Shown: positions 1 to 10,787, counted from the stretch's first letter. The stretch is DNA of 64,000 nucleotides from Microglena sp. YARC (GCA_022414725.1 CM039462.1:181816906-181880905), one strand, 5' to 3'. A program made the numbers and translations. Notes: generated by a model not told the origin, from the sequence alone.

Positions 1-84
1 AGGATGGTGGGTGGGGGGGGGGAGGGTCAGAGCCCTGAACAACTTGAGCATGATGGGAGGGTGGTGGGTGGGGGTCAGAGTCCT
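1..84. repeat. G-rich tandem repeat at left edge
   Basis: Two imperfect copies of a G-rich unit containing GGTGGGTGGGGG and GGTCAGAG lie at about 4-35 and 58-84. It is probably the end of a minisatellite continuing outside the window. No gene is visible in it. Confidence 0.5.
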
Positions 85-151
85 CAATCTAGTATCACAT
101 TGCAGTTCACCTCCCCATGTAGGAACATCCACACCCACATTTGCCTAACAT

Positions 152-2197
152 TTATACATGAGCATACAACCTACCATTCATGAGAAGACTTTGGATTTTT
201 TGCCACCAGGTAGCCGCTGTCACCCAGCCTTCATAGTTCTTGAAGTTGACGGCAGTAGGAGCTGCTGGCTTGTTCGATGACCCAGAGCCAGCGATGCCCA
301 AGCGGATCACTTTACCCTCCTTCATCCTTCTAACGAACACATTAAGCTTGGCATCAGTCATGTACGTTGGCAGATCCTTAGCTCCCATGGCACCTAGGTC
401 CTCTATGCTGTCTACACCCACATAGGCGTCTTGGTTCTCAATCACGTCCTTCATCAGATCGTTGCACTTGTTCACGAATGACCTAAGGCTTGATTCAGAA
501 TAAGTGGACATCATTGTTGGAATAACATCTGCCATGGTAGTACGACGGAAGTTAGGCGTGTTGCGATCCCCATAAGCCTTTGCAGGGTCCACACAGAAAC
601 TTTGGAAACAGAGATGCATAGTCGCTTGAAATCTCTCGCTGTCCAACTCGTCAGAATGTGTGCCCTTGAGTTCTTCGACCAGTCGTAGGATCTCTGTGGA
701 TTTCAAGCCCACAAATCGAACGTTCTCTTCATTCTCTTCATCTTTCTGAAAGGCATCCAAGGCATCCCAGATGCTGTCACTGCCCACTAGAGTGTGCATC
801 TCGTGACGGTCTGACAAAACCCTTAACAGGTCCCTCCCAAGCTGACAAATATTGCGCCCATCACCATCATCGTCAACCCCAGCGTCAACCCCAGCGCCAA
901 CCCCATTGTCACCCTCAGTCTCATTATCATCCTCGTCGTCAGCACTAGACTGTGAAGGACCAGGCACAGACACCCTAGAAGCTTTGCTCCCCCTGCTTCC
1001 AGTACCACAAGCAGTGCAATACCAAGAGCCTCTTGGGACCTCGGTCAACGGAGGGGTTAGACATCTCATGTGGCATCCTACGCACACAGTAGGAAACAGG
1101 GATGGATAACCTCAGCAAATAAACTATGTCACAACGTACAGTCAGGCAGACCCAGTAGCGGTTAGGTTAGAGTGTAAGCGGTCGATTCCGAACATTTAAT
1201 GAAGTTCTTGGGACCCTTTTCTGGGTGATCGCCCCCCTACCTTTTCGCCCCTGACTTTTTCGACCCATATTTTTTTGCAATCTCCCGCAACGTAGTAGAA
1301 GTTATATTAAGTGCCCTAAGCATATTTTGCAACCAACATAATGCAATGCCCATGGCCAAACACGATTCACCCAGACTGGGGTAACAACATGAACAAGCAA
1401 TCTGTTACCTTCATTGCATTTGTCACAAAGCAGCATATTGCCCTCGTCTTCGGGGGATCTGCACACCTACACATGGTATAAATGTGATGTCATAAAGAAG
1501 GTTAGTGGATGTGGTGTCATGGATGGTCAGTGAAGTGTAGTGTATACTGTGTACATTAACCATGCACTATCAATTGAGTAATAGCAACACTGTAAAATCT
1601 GCCAATCCCCCCAAGCAATTTACCACCTGCAAGTAACTGCACATAACTTCATCACTGCATGCATGTGTGTGCATGTGTGCACAAACAGCTGGTTGGGCAG
1701 CACATGTGCCTGCGTTTCTACCATCCTAATTGAAAATATAGATTCACACATACCATGCATCGCTTGTCGTATTTGTCAATTGCCCTTCTTATGAGCTTCT
1801 CCAAAAGATCCAAGTCCCCAAGCTGGTCGACTACAGCCTTCACATCATTAGCCAAGTTGGATGCCAAAGCTCTCACAAGCGGCATCATCTTAGCATCCAG
1901 CTCCAGTTGGGATATTTGACAGCCTGCATTTGCTTCGGATACCAGCCGACCAAAACTCTGCACGCTGGAGAAGATGGGACAGGAGAACATCTGCGCCATC
2001 TTCCAAGGGGGCTGCATGTGGCACAGATCAGCAGTGAACTCCTCCCAAAAGCCTGCTGCCTCCAGATTCGTTCCCTTGGCTTTGAGAGTTAATAGCTGGA
2101 CGACCACTTGCGCAATATCCACTGAAGCTTTGAAACCCTTCGACAGCTTAAGTCCTGAGGTTGAGGGTACCTGCAGCATTCGAAGTCGAAGACGCAT
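152..2197 (-). CDS. PHD-finger protein, three exons visible, 5' end incomplete
   Basis: The exons are 1754 to about 2170 or 2197, 1409-1466 and 152-1077, all on the minus strand. The junctions CATG|GTATGTG, TGTAG|GTGTGC, GAAG|GTAACAG and GCGTAG|GATGCC keep the frame. Joined, they give a full C4HC3 PHD finger: CMVC at the end of exon 1, LLCDKCNE in exon 2, then GCHMRC and WYCTAC in exon 3. All eight zinc ligands are present, with the PPLTEVPRGSW stretch typical of chromatin-reader PHDs. A helical region of about 140 residues precedes it. An acidic linker (DDEDDNETEGD) and about 230 unrecognised residues follow, ending at TAA 152-154. A donor-like ATG|GTAGGT just before the stop means another exon is possible. 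The likely role is nuclear histone-tail binding. PHD fingers also occur in algal transposon proteins, so origin from an element cannot be excluded. The true start is not visible. Confidence 0.7.
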
Positions 2198-2377
2198 CTG
2201 AGTCGAGATTGCAGGAAGTCCCGAAGCTACGATTTTCGAAGATTGAAATCAGCACATACATACAGAGATAGGAAGCCATGTACATTCACAACAAATTCGA
2301 AACTTACTTTGCAAATGGACGGCGTAATTCAGAGGAAAGGTATGAAAACAACAATAAGACGGCACAGAGAGAGGATA

Positions 2378-2530
2378 TCAGAGTCCTGAGACGCAACCTG
2401 GGGAGGGTCCGTTGCGTCGCAGACGCAGCTTCAGTGGCTTGGTTGCATCTCAGGACGCAGGCTATGGAATTGGTTGCGTCTCGGGACGCAGAGCCGGGGA
2501 TCTCCCTGAACAACCCTGCTCACAAACTCA
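2378..2530 (+). repeat. Dispersed repeat with GTTGCGTC..GGACGCA motifs
   Basis: Repeated GTTGCGTCGCAGACGCA-like palindromic words are followed by CTCCCTGAACAACCCTG. Related copies lie near 12740-12860 (inverted), 33540-33660, 38345-38520, 51225-51300 and 51815-51880. The class is unknown. It is too short and too broken to code. Confidence 0.5.
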
Positions 2531-2829
2531 TGCAGGAGGTAAACTAAAAAAGCGAAAAGCACATGAAAGGGCTTTACGAAAAAACAGAGCGAACTACCGG
2601 TACAAAGGCATGGAGAAAAGAAAGCGAAATAAATGTGTAATGTAGAAGGGCAAAGAGTCGCCGTCCCCTAATTAGCGATAGTCCACGAGAAGGAGGAACA
2701 AGACAGAAGGCAAAGAATATCAAACAGGCAAACAAGGAGAGAGGCATAGAGCTCTTAAAAGGCGGCCTTAACACGCCCTATCTTAAGGCAAATACTGAAA
2801 TACGAGACCATGCCGTTAGCCGCAACGCC

Positions 2830-4190
2830 ACTGGGAAAAGCGCCACTAAGAAAGCTGAGTGATAGGTCTGTAATTGCCAGGGTTCAGATGATCCCCGCCT
2901 TAACGGAGAATGATGAGCAGCCCTTCCAAGAAATTAAGGGGAAGGGTCTCCCTCGTCCCCATGGCTGTGAACAACCGACAGAGCAACGGGGTAAAGATGT
3001 CTGCAAACGTGCGGTACAACTCTACAGGGATCCCATCCGGGCCAGGTGACTTGCCAGGGGGTGACTGTTTGAGGGCTTTGCGGCACTCAAGCATCGCCAC
3101 CGACAGGGAGCCAACTGAGTCGGCCACTGTCGACGGGGGTAAGGGACTGGAAGCTTGGCGGTGAGCAGCGAGCACGTCCTCTTGCGCCAGGTTGGCAGAG
3201 CGGGTAGGGGGAGGGGGGCGAAGATACAGAGGCCCTATAGCACCCCACCACGGCTGGGATGCATCGACCAGTAACCAGCCCTCCACTCGGAGCTCTGGGA
3301 GCGGGCACTAGCCTGCTGGACGCAAGGGGCGGACGTTCAAGTTGGGTGAGCAAAGGGCAAGGCCGTTCACGGCTATGTAGCCATCCCCGCCTTGCTGCCC
3401 CAGCCGTGGCAAGGGCAGCACCCCGACGGGCAGTGATGAGTTTTTGTCTGTAGCTGACCACCTGAGGTAGGGCAGAGGCGAGCCCTGCCTCAACTGCCTG
3501 AATCGATCCGGTCAATGTTGCTTGTGCTGCTTGAACTGCGTGAGAGCAAGAGCGATGTGTAGCCGTCCGTTTGAAGTTTGCTGCTTGTTTAGTGACTTGA
3601 AATTTGAAATTGGACCACCATTGGATGAATGCCTCATCCTCCCCAATGGGGGGTGCACTTTGACTAGCTTGTGAGAGCCAGTCAGAGAAGGCCTCGCGTA
3701 AGTTCCCCATCTTCGCAAAATGCATGTGTGTGCGTTTAGCGCCAGGGCCCACCTTTTCAGGGACAGCGGGGCGTAAGTGTAAGAGAAGGGGCCGATGATC
3801 AGAGGTCATCGCACTGGCAGGCTGACACTGGAGGATGTAAGGAAGAGGCTGTTCGATACATGGCACGATCTAGGGCGCGAGGCACCTGTACTCCGGAAGT
3901 GTGTGAAGGATCTTCGGGTAGGATGCCTGTGGCGGAACGCACACGGAAGCTTGGGGCAAGTGGTGGCAAAGAGGGAGGAGGTGAGTTGATCAGGATGGGA
4001 GGTGTTGGAGGAGGCAGCGCCATTAAAGCGATCCACCTCAACGTCGAGTGTGAAATTGAAATCCCCCATGAGGATCAAGCTGGATCGGTTGGCCTGGTAT
4101 AGGGGGCCTAAAACCTCAGAGATGAGGCGGCACTGTGATTGAGGGTCACCTGATGGAAGGTATACAGAACTAAGAAGGTAACTTAGCTGG
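2830..4190 (-). mobile_element. Decayed LINE fragment: endonuclease C-terminus and start of reverse transcriptase
   Basis: Minus-strand pieces in several frames match the order of a non-LTR retrotransposon. An apurinic-type endonuclease part contains VYLPSGDPQSQ and LILMGDFNFTLDVEVDR near 4030-4180, then SDHRPLLLHL near 3800. A linker follows. The reverse transcriptase entry motif PPGKSPGPDGIPVELYR lies near 3000-3060, and GDHLNPGNYRPI near 2850-2890. No YxDD catalytic block follows, so the element is 3'-truncated. Several frameshifts separate the pieces, so it is dead. Its protein differs from the LINE at 19.8-24.6 kb, so it is a second family. Confidence 0.75.
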
Positions 4191-4279
4191 TTAAAGATTA
4201 AAAATACGGTATATTAGAAGGCGTTCCTGTCTTAGCATTATAACAACACCGCCCTATTGTCTGACTCGAGAAACCACCC

Positions 4280-4351
4280 GGCGTTGTAATTCAGTGGTGG
4301 TGTACGCGCTTTGCAAGCGTGGAGTCCCAGGTTCAATCCCTACCTGCGGCA
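4280..4351 (+). tRNA. tRNA-Ala(UGC)-like gene or pseudogene
   Basis: The 72-bp stretch aligns along its length with a tRNA-Ala. It has a D-arm-like TTCAGTGGT, an anticodon stem CGCGC/GCGTG with loop TTTGCAA (anticodon TGC), and a good B box GGTTCAATCCC. A T5 run directly follows and could terminate Pol III. The T stem (CCAGG/CCTAC) has two mismatches and the acceptor stem is imperfect. A pseudogene or tRNA-derived repeat is therefore at least as likely as a working tRNA. Confidence 0.4.
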
Positions 4352-4387
4352 TTTTTAATATATTTCATCGGTAAAAGGTACATACTC

Positions 4388-4605
4388 AGGTACAACTTTA
4401 AGGGGCATTTTGTTGACTGCGGCAGGTGTGCGAGAGACTTCGGTTTGCGAGGGTCGCGGCAGGGTCGCAGTACAGTTTAAGTCCCAGCGCACTCATTTGC
4501 GCACTGCTTCCAATTCTAAATCTATAACCGCATATTGCTGAAAGTGCTCTTCATTTTGATGCCATAAATTCCGCTTTATCTTGCGCACTGACGTAGTTGG
4601 TCTCT
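4388..4605 (-). repeat. Left arm of a ~218-bp inverted repeat (partner 10571-10787)
   Basis: Read on the minus strand, this arm matches 10571-10787 almost base for base, so the arms point outward about 6 kb apart. The minus strand entering it carries an open stretch ending ETNYVSAQDKAEFMASK then a stop. The right arm has the same ending with one change (AEFVAS then stop). This suggests both arms hold the 3' end and 3' UTR of one duplicated coding sequence. No matching target duplication was found outside the arms. Confidence 0.6.
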
Positions 4606-4966
4606 GCTCCAGAACTACCCCCGTCGTTGGACTCCGTGTCATATTTTAGTAGATGACGGCGTTTGGGCTTGGGCTCGCGACAGAGAAGCATGGGGAAAGT
4701 TCGCCGTTAATATCGAGGATGATTCTGATGGCGAAATCGAGTTGAAAACCAGCAAAACTCGTTGACAGCGACCACGAGGAACATCGGCTGCCAATAGATT
4801 GTTGCCCGAGCACAACGGATTGCCAGGACGATTCAAAGCCAGCTTGCGGTGTTGCTATCAGCCTGGTCACAAACCCTGAAAGCCTGGAAGATGAAGATAT
4901 GTGCACTATTTGACTTGGGAAAGCTGATCGCTGTTCTCTGTTTCATTGATTGGATGTACCTAATGA

Positions 4967-5181
4967 TTGGATTCTCAACATGTGTACGTGTTTGACTGTC
5001 ACGAGTGCCCTGAGGATATTACCAGCCAAGGTTGGGATGCATATCAGGACCAGTTGGATAACCCGTGTTTCAGCTTGCATCTGGTGGAGCTGGATGAATA
5101 TACCTTCTCATGGCCAAGCATGCTTTTTCGTGTACCCGAGCTTCAGTGCGAGCTGAACATGGTGAATATGCAGGCATCACG
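4967..5181 (+). CDS. Possible internal exon, unknown protein
   Basis: An open stretch of about 71 codons contains HVYVFDCHECPED and ends at a consensus donor, CACG|GTAAGTG. It is rich in acidic and aromatic residues (DAYQDQ, LVELDEYTFSWPS), which looks coding rather than repeat-derived. A possible acceptor CCCCAG|GTGGAG lies at about 5424. The phase that would open the longer downstream frame does not match, so the next exon is uncertain. Upstream, a short acidic plus-strand ORF at about 4750-4912 ends in a stop. No family recognised. Confidence 0.35.
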
Positions 5182-5689
5182 GTAAGTGACCTTCCTTAAC
5201 CACAGCCACCACACTAATCCTCTCCACGGACAACTAGCAGAACCACACACCACTCCTACCCTAGTATTATAGCCAGCCAGTCAGCCACCCTCCTGTTCAA
5301 CCGAGCATGCATGAGCCACATAGTGTGCCATGTATTCTTTGCTTCTGCTTATTATGTTGTGATGTTGCTTGCCCCTCTTTCCTGACCTGTGCTTGCATTT
5401 CCCTTCACGCGCTCCTGCCCCAGGTGGAGTCTATGTCCATGTGTACAGAGTTTGCCCTCCAGTTTGCGCATGGCGAGAGCATGTGCTTATTCCTCTGTAG
5501 TTGCCCATGCATGCAGCAATCATGGAATTATCTAGACGGTCTGGATGTTGGGGGAATGGATGGGAGGGAGTGCATTGAAGGCCTGCACTATTGTCAGCAT
5601 GCCTTGGCTGTCAAGGGGCTCCATGATAGTGGTACCCGGGCTATGACTTGCAGGAGGACCCGTGCCCCGTATTAAACGATGGGCTGTGT
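5182..5689 (+). other. No supported gene; one plus-strand open frame
   Basis: After the donor at 5181 the sequence is unique, with an open plus-strand frame at about 5424-5675 (GLDVGGMDGRECIEG). It could be a terminal exon of the gene at 4967, but the splice phase does not fit. I see nothing else here. Confidence 0.3.
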
Positions 5690-6375
5690 GTTCGTATGAT
5701 TGCTGAGAGAGGGGGGGGGGGGGGGGGGGGGGGTAGTGTGGTGGTGGTGGTGGCGGCATGGGATGCTGGTGGCGCTGTGTCTCTGTTTGAGATTGCTTGA
5801 GAGGGGGTGGTAGTGGTGGTGGTGTCATGGGATGCTGGTGGGGCTGTGTGCTTGTATGAGATTGCTTGAGAGGGGGTGGGGTGGGGTGGTGTCATGGGAT
5901 GCTAGCAGGGCTGTGTGTTTGTATGAGATTGCTTGAGAGGGGTGGGGTGGGGTGGGCTGTCATGGGGATGCTAGCGGGGCTGTGCGTGTATGGGATTGCT
6001 TGAGAGGGTTGGCATGGGATGCTGGTGGGGCTATGTGTTTGTGTGAGATTGCTTGAGAGGGGGGGAGGTGGTGGCTGTGGTGTCATGGGAATGCTGGGGG
6101 GCTGTGTGTGTGTATGAGATTGCTTGGGAGGGGTAGAGGTAGGTGGTGGTGGTGTCATGGGATGCTGGTGGGGCTGTGTGTTTGTATGAGATTGCTTGAG
6201 AGGGGGTGGTAGTGGTGGTGCTAGGTGGCATGGGATGCCTGGTGGGGCTGTGTGTGTAAGAGATGCTTGAGACTGGGGGGGGGGGGGGGGGGGGGGCTGT
6301 GTGTGTATGAGATTGCTTAAAAGGGTGGGATGGTCGTGGTGGTGGTGTTGGAGAGGGGGGGGGGGGGGAGGGGGG
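5690..6375. repeat. G/T-rich minisatellite, units ~75-95 bp
   Basis: About eight imperfect units, each with ATGAGATTGCTTGAGAGG, a GGTGGTGGT run and CATGGGATGCTGGTGGGGCT. Runs of up to about 22 G lie at 5710, 6278 and 6356. ORFs across it on either strand are proline/histidine or glycine/valine shadows. Confidence 0.85.
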
Positions 6376-6689
6376 GGGGTATACCATGCATCCTCAGGAG
6401 AAATTCTAGGTTTGTCTCCAAGTTTAAAATATAGGCTTTGAAATGCACATACGTGAATAATCCAGATGTATTGTATATATATACTAATGCAGATAGATAC
6501 ATCATTATATATATTTGGTGTGTTTTGTTGCATGCACATGCATGGAACATATTATAGATGCGTGAGCTAGTGTGTATTGTTGCATACACATGCACGGAAT
6601 GTGTTATTGGTGTGTGAGCTAGTGTGTGCTGTTGCATACACATGCATGGAACGGGTTATTGATGTGTGAGCTAGTGTGTGCTGTTGCAT

Positions 6690-6890
6690 ACATACACACG
6701 CATTGTGAGAATACACGCACTCTCACACACGCATTGTAATAATACACACACGCATTGTGAGAATACACACACGCATTGTAAGAATACATGCCCTCTCAAA
6801 CACACATTATGAGAATACACACACTCATTGTGAGAATACACGCACCCTCACACACACACCTTGTAAGAATACACACACGCATTGTGAGGA
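6690..6890. repeat. Microsatellite-like array of ACACACGCATTGTGAGAATAC
   Basis: Imperfect 21-bp units with variable CA content. The preceding 6540-6690 carries three longer units containing TGTGTGAGCTAGTGTGTGCTG. Confidence 0.8.
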
Positions 6891-6892
6891 CG

Positions 6893-7042
6893 AAATCCTA
6901 CCTGTCTACTGCCATAGCAGCCTTCTCTACTGTCCTACGTGTCTACTGCCTTAGCAGCCTCCTCTACTGTCCTACCTGTCTACTACTTAAGCAGCCTCCT
7001 CTACTGTCCTACCTGTCTACTGCCTGAGCAGCCTCCTCTACT
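6893..7042. repeat. 36-bp tandem repeat, about four units
   Basis: The unit contains CTACTGCCTTAGCAGCCTCC and TCTACTGTCCTACCTGT. Copies are nearly identical. Non-coding as far as can be seen. Confidence 0.8.
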
Positions 7043-7090
7043 GTCCTTGGGAGTCGGGAGGCCGGTTAGTGCTGGTGGAACGTTGGTAGT

Positions 7091-8313
7091 ACTGATATAA
7101 TATGATTTGAGTCTTGGTGTTAATGTAACTCGAGTCTTGCTTTAAAGTAACTCGAGTCTTGCGTTACTGTAAATGGAGTCATGGTATTAAGGTAACTCGA
7201 GTCTGTATCTAAAGTAGCTCGAGTATGGCTTTAAATGAACTGTAGTACCCATTGATGCAATGTTACTCGAGTCTGTCTCAAAAGTAACTCGAGTCCGGCT
7301 AGATTGTGACTCGAGTCTGACTTTAAAGTAACTTTAGTATTGATACAATGTTACTCGAGTCTTGCTTTAATGTAACTCGAGTCTTGGTATTGAAATAACT
7401 CGAGTCTGGCTTGGTTGTAACTCGGGTCTGGCTTTAAAGCAATTGTCGTGCTGATACACTGTTACTCGAGTCTTGCTTTAATGTAACTCGAGTATTGGCA
7501 TTAATGTAACTCGAGTCTTGCTTTAATGTAACTCGAGTATTGGTATTACTTACATTACATGTTAAAGTCTACTTGACACCGCGAGGGTGTATGAGACTCT
7601 GTGCTTTAAACAAAAAGAAAAGGCACCCACAAAGCAAAAAAACCCATTACATCAGGTGTGTGTCGAGGACAAACAAACCAAACTCCCAACCACCGTTTTG
7701 GTGGCGTAGGTATTAAACCCCCTAGAGCAGGACCCAGATCTCAACCACTTACAGTGGCGTAGGTAAGAAGCTAACAAATGAGAAGTCACAAGAAGAAGAA
7801 AAAAGGGGTAATGAATTACGGTGCCACTAAGCAGTCCAGGGCTTCCTGTCTTGCTCTTCTACAAGTAGAAAGATAGTCGGCTAGGTTGTACTGTAACTCG
7901 AGCCTGGCTTGATTGTAACTCGGGTCTGGCTTTAAAGTAACTGTAGTACTGATACAATGTTCCTCGAGTCTTGCTTTATTTAATGTAACTCGAGTCTGGG
8001 CATTAATGTAACTTGCGTCTTGCTTTAATGTAACTTGAGTATTGGTATGAATGCAACTTGAGTCTGGCTTGATTGTATTTCGGGTCTGGCTTTAAAGTAA
8101 GTGTAGTACTGATACAATGTTCCTCGAGTCTTGCTTTAATGTAACTCGAGTCTTGGCATTAATGTAACTCGCGTCTTGCTTTAATGTAAATCAGGTCTTG
8201 GTATTAATGCAACTCGAGTCTGGCTTGAATGTAACTCGGGTCTGGCTTTAAAGTAATTGTATTAATGATACAATGTTCATCGAGTCTTGCTTCAATGTAA
8301 CTCGTGTTTTTGG
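7091..8313. repeat. CTCGAG-containing short tandem array, broken by a LINE 3' fragment
   Basis: Dozens of units of about 20-24 bp have the core GTAACTCGAGTCTTGCTTTAA, alternating with GTCTGGCTT and TTGGTATTAAT variants. The 6-bp palindrome CTCGAG recurs throughout. The array is split by a retrotransposon fragment (7551-7888) with a 4-bp target duplication. Higher-order blocks including GATACAATGTT repeat at about 120-180 bp. No reading frame is kept. Confidence 0.9.
7551..7888 (-). mobile_element. 5'-truncated LINE copy (3' end of the 19.8-24.6 kb family)
   Basis: 338 bp nearly identical to 19846-20185, the 3' end of the full LINE. It includes the TTACA-type tail at its left end. TACT flanks it on both sides (7547-7550 and 7889-7892), a 4-bp target duplication. 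5' truncation with a shared 3' end is the hallmark of target-primed reverse transcription. Confidence 0.9.
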
Positions 8314-8559
8314 TTCCTCCTGACCCAGGCAGGGGTTGGCCAGTCTCATTTTGAATTGCCAAGGAGTTACCCTACATGGAATCATACAAATCAGCAAACC
8401 TTGACGGACGGGAAATAATCCTACCCCTCGTAGGTGTGCTTGCCATGTCGACAAGCGGGGCCAGACAGCGCAAGGCATTGGCAGCTGCAACCATGGATGG
8501 AGAGGCTGAATGTCCGTGTTCACCATTGTGTTGGCCAAACCACTAGAACCACCACCACC

Positions 8560-9051
8560 CTAAACACCACTAGCAGGGCGTCTACGTTTGGGGCGTTCAC
8601 ATCTGGGAGGAGGCATGACCTCCGTGGCACTAGTAGCAGCAACAGTACAAGAAGTGGCCAAACCAGTAGCATCAGCAACACCAACACCACTTGCAAATAT
8701 GCTCGTGGCGGGACCAACCGGAGGAGCATGAACGGAACCCAAACCACTACCATCAGCTGAGAGGACATGTGACGTGGGCACATTCCTAGCACCTGAGCTG
8801 TTGGCAAGACCAGATGGGGGGGCAGCTGCAGTGGGGCCTCTGCCCTGTGGAGGTGGCTCAACATCGCCCACATTGGCAGTACGGGTAGCGGCGGCGGTGG
8901 ACGTGGGCACAGCCCTAGCACCTGAGCTGTTGGCAAAACCAGATGGGGGGGGCATTTCTGCCATTTGGACTGCCAGGTTAGCCTCAGCAAGACTGTCCCA
9001 AATGGAGCACATGTACCGCTGACCGGTGGGGGTTGTTCGCACTCGATCATG
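8560..9051 (-). CDS. Possible exon, proline/alanine-rich unknown protein
   Basis: Minus-strand open frame beginning near CSIWDSLAEANLAVQMAEM and ending GRP-less at RRRPASGV then stop. It contains two copies of a PPPSGxANSSGARxVPTS peptide and a basic tail (CERPKRRRP) that could be a nuclear signal. Its 5' boundary is unclear: an acceptor CCGGTCAG|CGGTAC at about 9024 gives the right frame, but its phase does not match the upstream exon at 9912-10467. It lies between the CTCGAG array and the 190-bp array. No family recognised. Confidence 0.3.
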   Translation of the reverse strand, partial: HDRVRTTPTGQRYMCSIWDSLAEANLAVQMAEMPPPSGFANSSGARAVPTSTAAATRTANVGDVEPPPQGRGPTAAAPPSGLANSSGARNVPTSHVLSADGSGLGSVHAPPVGPATSIFASGVGVADATGLATSCTVAATSATEVMPPPRCERPKRRRPASGV

Positions 9052-9060
9052 TTGATGAAA

Positions 9061-9790
9061 AGGTATGCTTGTGTTCAGCTTTGAATGTGGGTGTTGACAC
9101 TGAAACCCCCATCCCAAGATATTGAGTGTATAGTAAGCTAGCTCAGTTACAAGGAACCCACATGCACACAAGGAGGGGCTTTAGGGGGGGTCAAGGGGGT
9201 AGGGGGACCCAAAACCTGGAAAATGAAGGTTGACCAATTAATTTGGAAAAGGTATGCTTGTGTTCAGCTTTGAATATGGGTGTTGACACTGAAACCCCCA
9301 TCCCAAGATATTGAGTGTTTAGTAAGCTAGCTCAGTTACAAGGAACCCACGTACGCACGAGTAGGGGCTTTAGGGGGGGGTTAAACGGGGTAGGGGGACC
9401 CAAACCTGGAAAATGAAGGTTGACCAATTAATTTGGAAAAGGTATGCTTGTGTTCAGCTTTGAATATGGGTGTTGACACTGAAACCCCCATCCCAAGATA
9501 TTGAGTGTATAGAAAGCTAGCTCAGTTACAAGGAACCCACGTACGCACGAGTAGGGGCTTTAGGGGGGGGTTAAAGGGGGTAGGGGGACCCAAAACCTGG
9601 AAAATGAAGGTTGACTAATTAATTTGGACAATGTATGCTTGTGTTCAGCTTTGAATGTGGGTGTTGACACTGAAACCCCCATCCCAAGATATTTAGTGTA
9701 TAGTAAGCTAGCTCAGTTACAAGGAACCCACGTACGCACGAGTAGGGGCTTTGAGGGGGATTTTGGAACCCAAACCTATGGTGGGCCAGC
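9061..9790. repeat. 190-bp direct tandem repeat, four units
   Basis: Units start at about 9061, 9250, 9440 and 9630 (periods 189-191). Each contains GTATGCTTGTGTTCAGC, GACACTGAAACCCCCATCCC and CTAGCTCAGTTACAAGGAAC. The last unit is more diverged. It may lie in an intron between the minus-strand exons on either side. Three short units containing GCCAGCCTACAAGGCTGCAAG follow at 9783-9880. Confidence 0.9.
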
Positions 9791-9911
9791 CTTCAAGGTT
9801 GCAGGCTAGCATGTGGATGGGCCAGCCTACAAGGCTGCAAGCTGGCATGGGGATGGGACAGCCTACAAGGCTGCAAGCTAGAAGCAAGCATGCTTAAAGG
9901 AATCGACGCAC

Positions 9912-10467
9912 CAGTTGTGCCCCATAGGCTGTTGCAGACCTGTCTGATCATTAGTCGAACAAGAGTCCTGTCATGACGCATCACGCCAGTCTTGGTTGTC
10001 AAAACAGGCTCAGCATGTTTGAATTTCCCCCTATGGCGATGATGGAACTCGAGACGGTCAACGAAATCAGCATTGAGTACAACTTTGTCTTCTTTGAGTG
10101 CATCCTTCATGTAAGATGGCCCACTTCTCAAGAGCCTCTCTGAAAGAACAACCGTCTTCCCTTTCTGCTTGGTTGTATAGTCAATGATGGCATAACTCAT
10201 GACTGAGAAGTGGCAACCAGGTGGGGCAGCCTTGTTAATCTTGTCCGTCTGCTTATGAACTCTTTCCATCACCTTCAGACAGCCGTCGAGATACTGCTTA
10301 CTGGTAAGCATCTTCTTCACAGCACCAGGACGAGAGACGGCCGTGTCATCTTCTGTCTCACCATCTGTTTCACCATCTGTCTCACCCCCTGTCTCAGACT
10401 CCGAACCAACTGACCGGTCAACCGTCGCTGAATCGTCTCCAGCAGCCGTAGTAGTCGAAGCAGGCAT
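9912..10467 (-). CDS. First exon of an unknown protein, Ser/Asp-rich N-terminus
   Basis: An ATG at 10467 opens a frame of about 185 codons ending at an algal-type donor ACTG|GTGCGTCG. The N-terminus is low complexity (GGETDGETDGETEDD). A mixed, probably folded region follows (KQYLDGCLKVMERVHKQTDK, CHFSVMSYAIIDYTTKQKG, FVDRLEFHHRHRGKFKHAEP). Beyond the donor the ORF continues into repeats encoding SLQPCRLAHPHA, which is why the exon was stopped there. The gene starts about 100 bases from the right arm of the inverted repeat and is divergent from it. No family recognised. Confidence 0.4.
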
Positions 10468-10570
10468 GCCGACAATACCAAGGGCGTTACAGCTTCGCTA
10501 TAGTCAGTCGTCAGACCCACGACCTTCAGGACAGAGTCAGCGAGAAGACATGGACCTTGAGCCGGGGCCA

Positions 10571-10787
10571 GAGACCAACTACGTCAGTGCGCAAGATAAA
10601 GCAGAATTTGTGGCATCATAATGAAGAGCACATTCTGCAATATGCGGTTATAGGTCTGGAATTGGAAGCAGTGCGCAAAAGAGTGCGCTGGGACTTAAAC
10701 TGTACCGCGACCCTGCCGCGACCCTCGGAAACCGAAGTCTCTCACACACCTGCCGCAGTCAACAAAATGCCCCTTAAAGTTGTACCT
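10571..10787 (+). repeat. Right arm of the ~218-bp inverted repeat (partner 4388-4605)
   Basis: Matches the minus strand of 4388-4605. A plus-strand frame ends ETNYVSAQDKAEFVAS and stops at about 10618. A second frame remains open to 10970 but is interrupted in the left arm, so it is probably not coding. Confidence 0.6.

Noticed and set aside
7091..8313. CRISPR-like array of CTCGAG repeats
   Set aside because: Units are degenerate throughout and spacers are themselves repeated.
8434..8760. Ser/Thr-rich plus-strand ORF of 108 residues
   Set aside because: Opposite strand of the more coding-like frame at 8560-9051.
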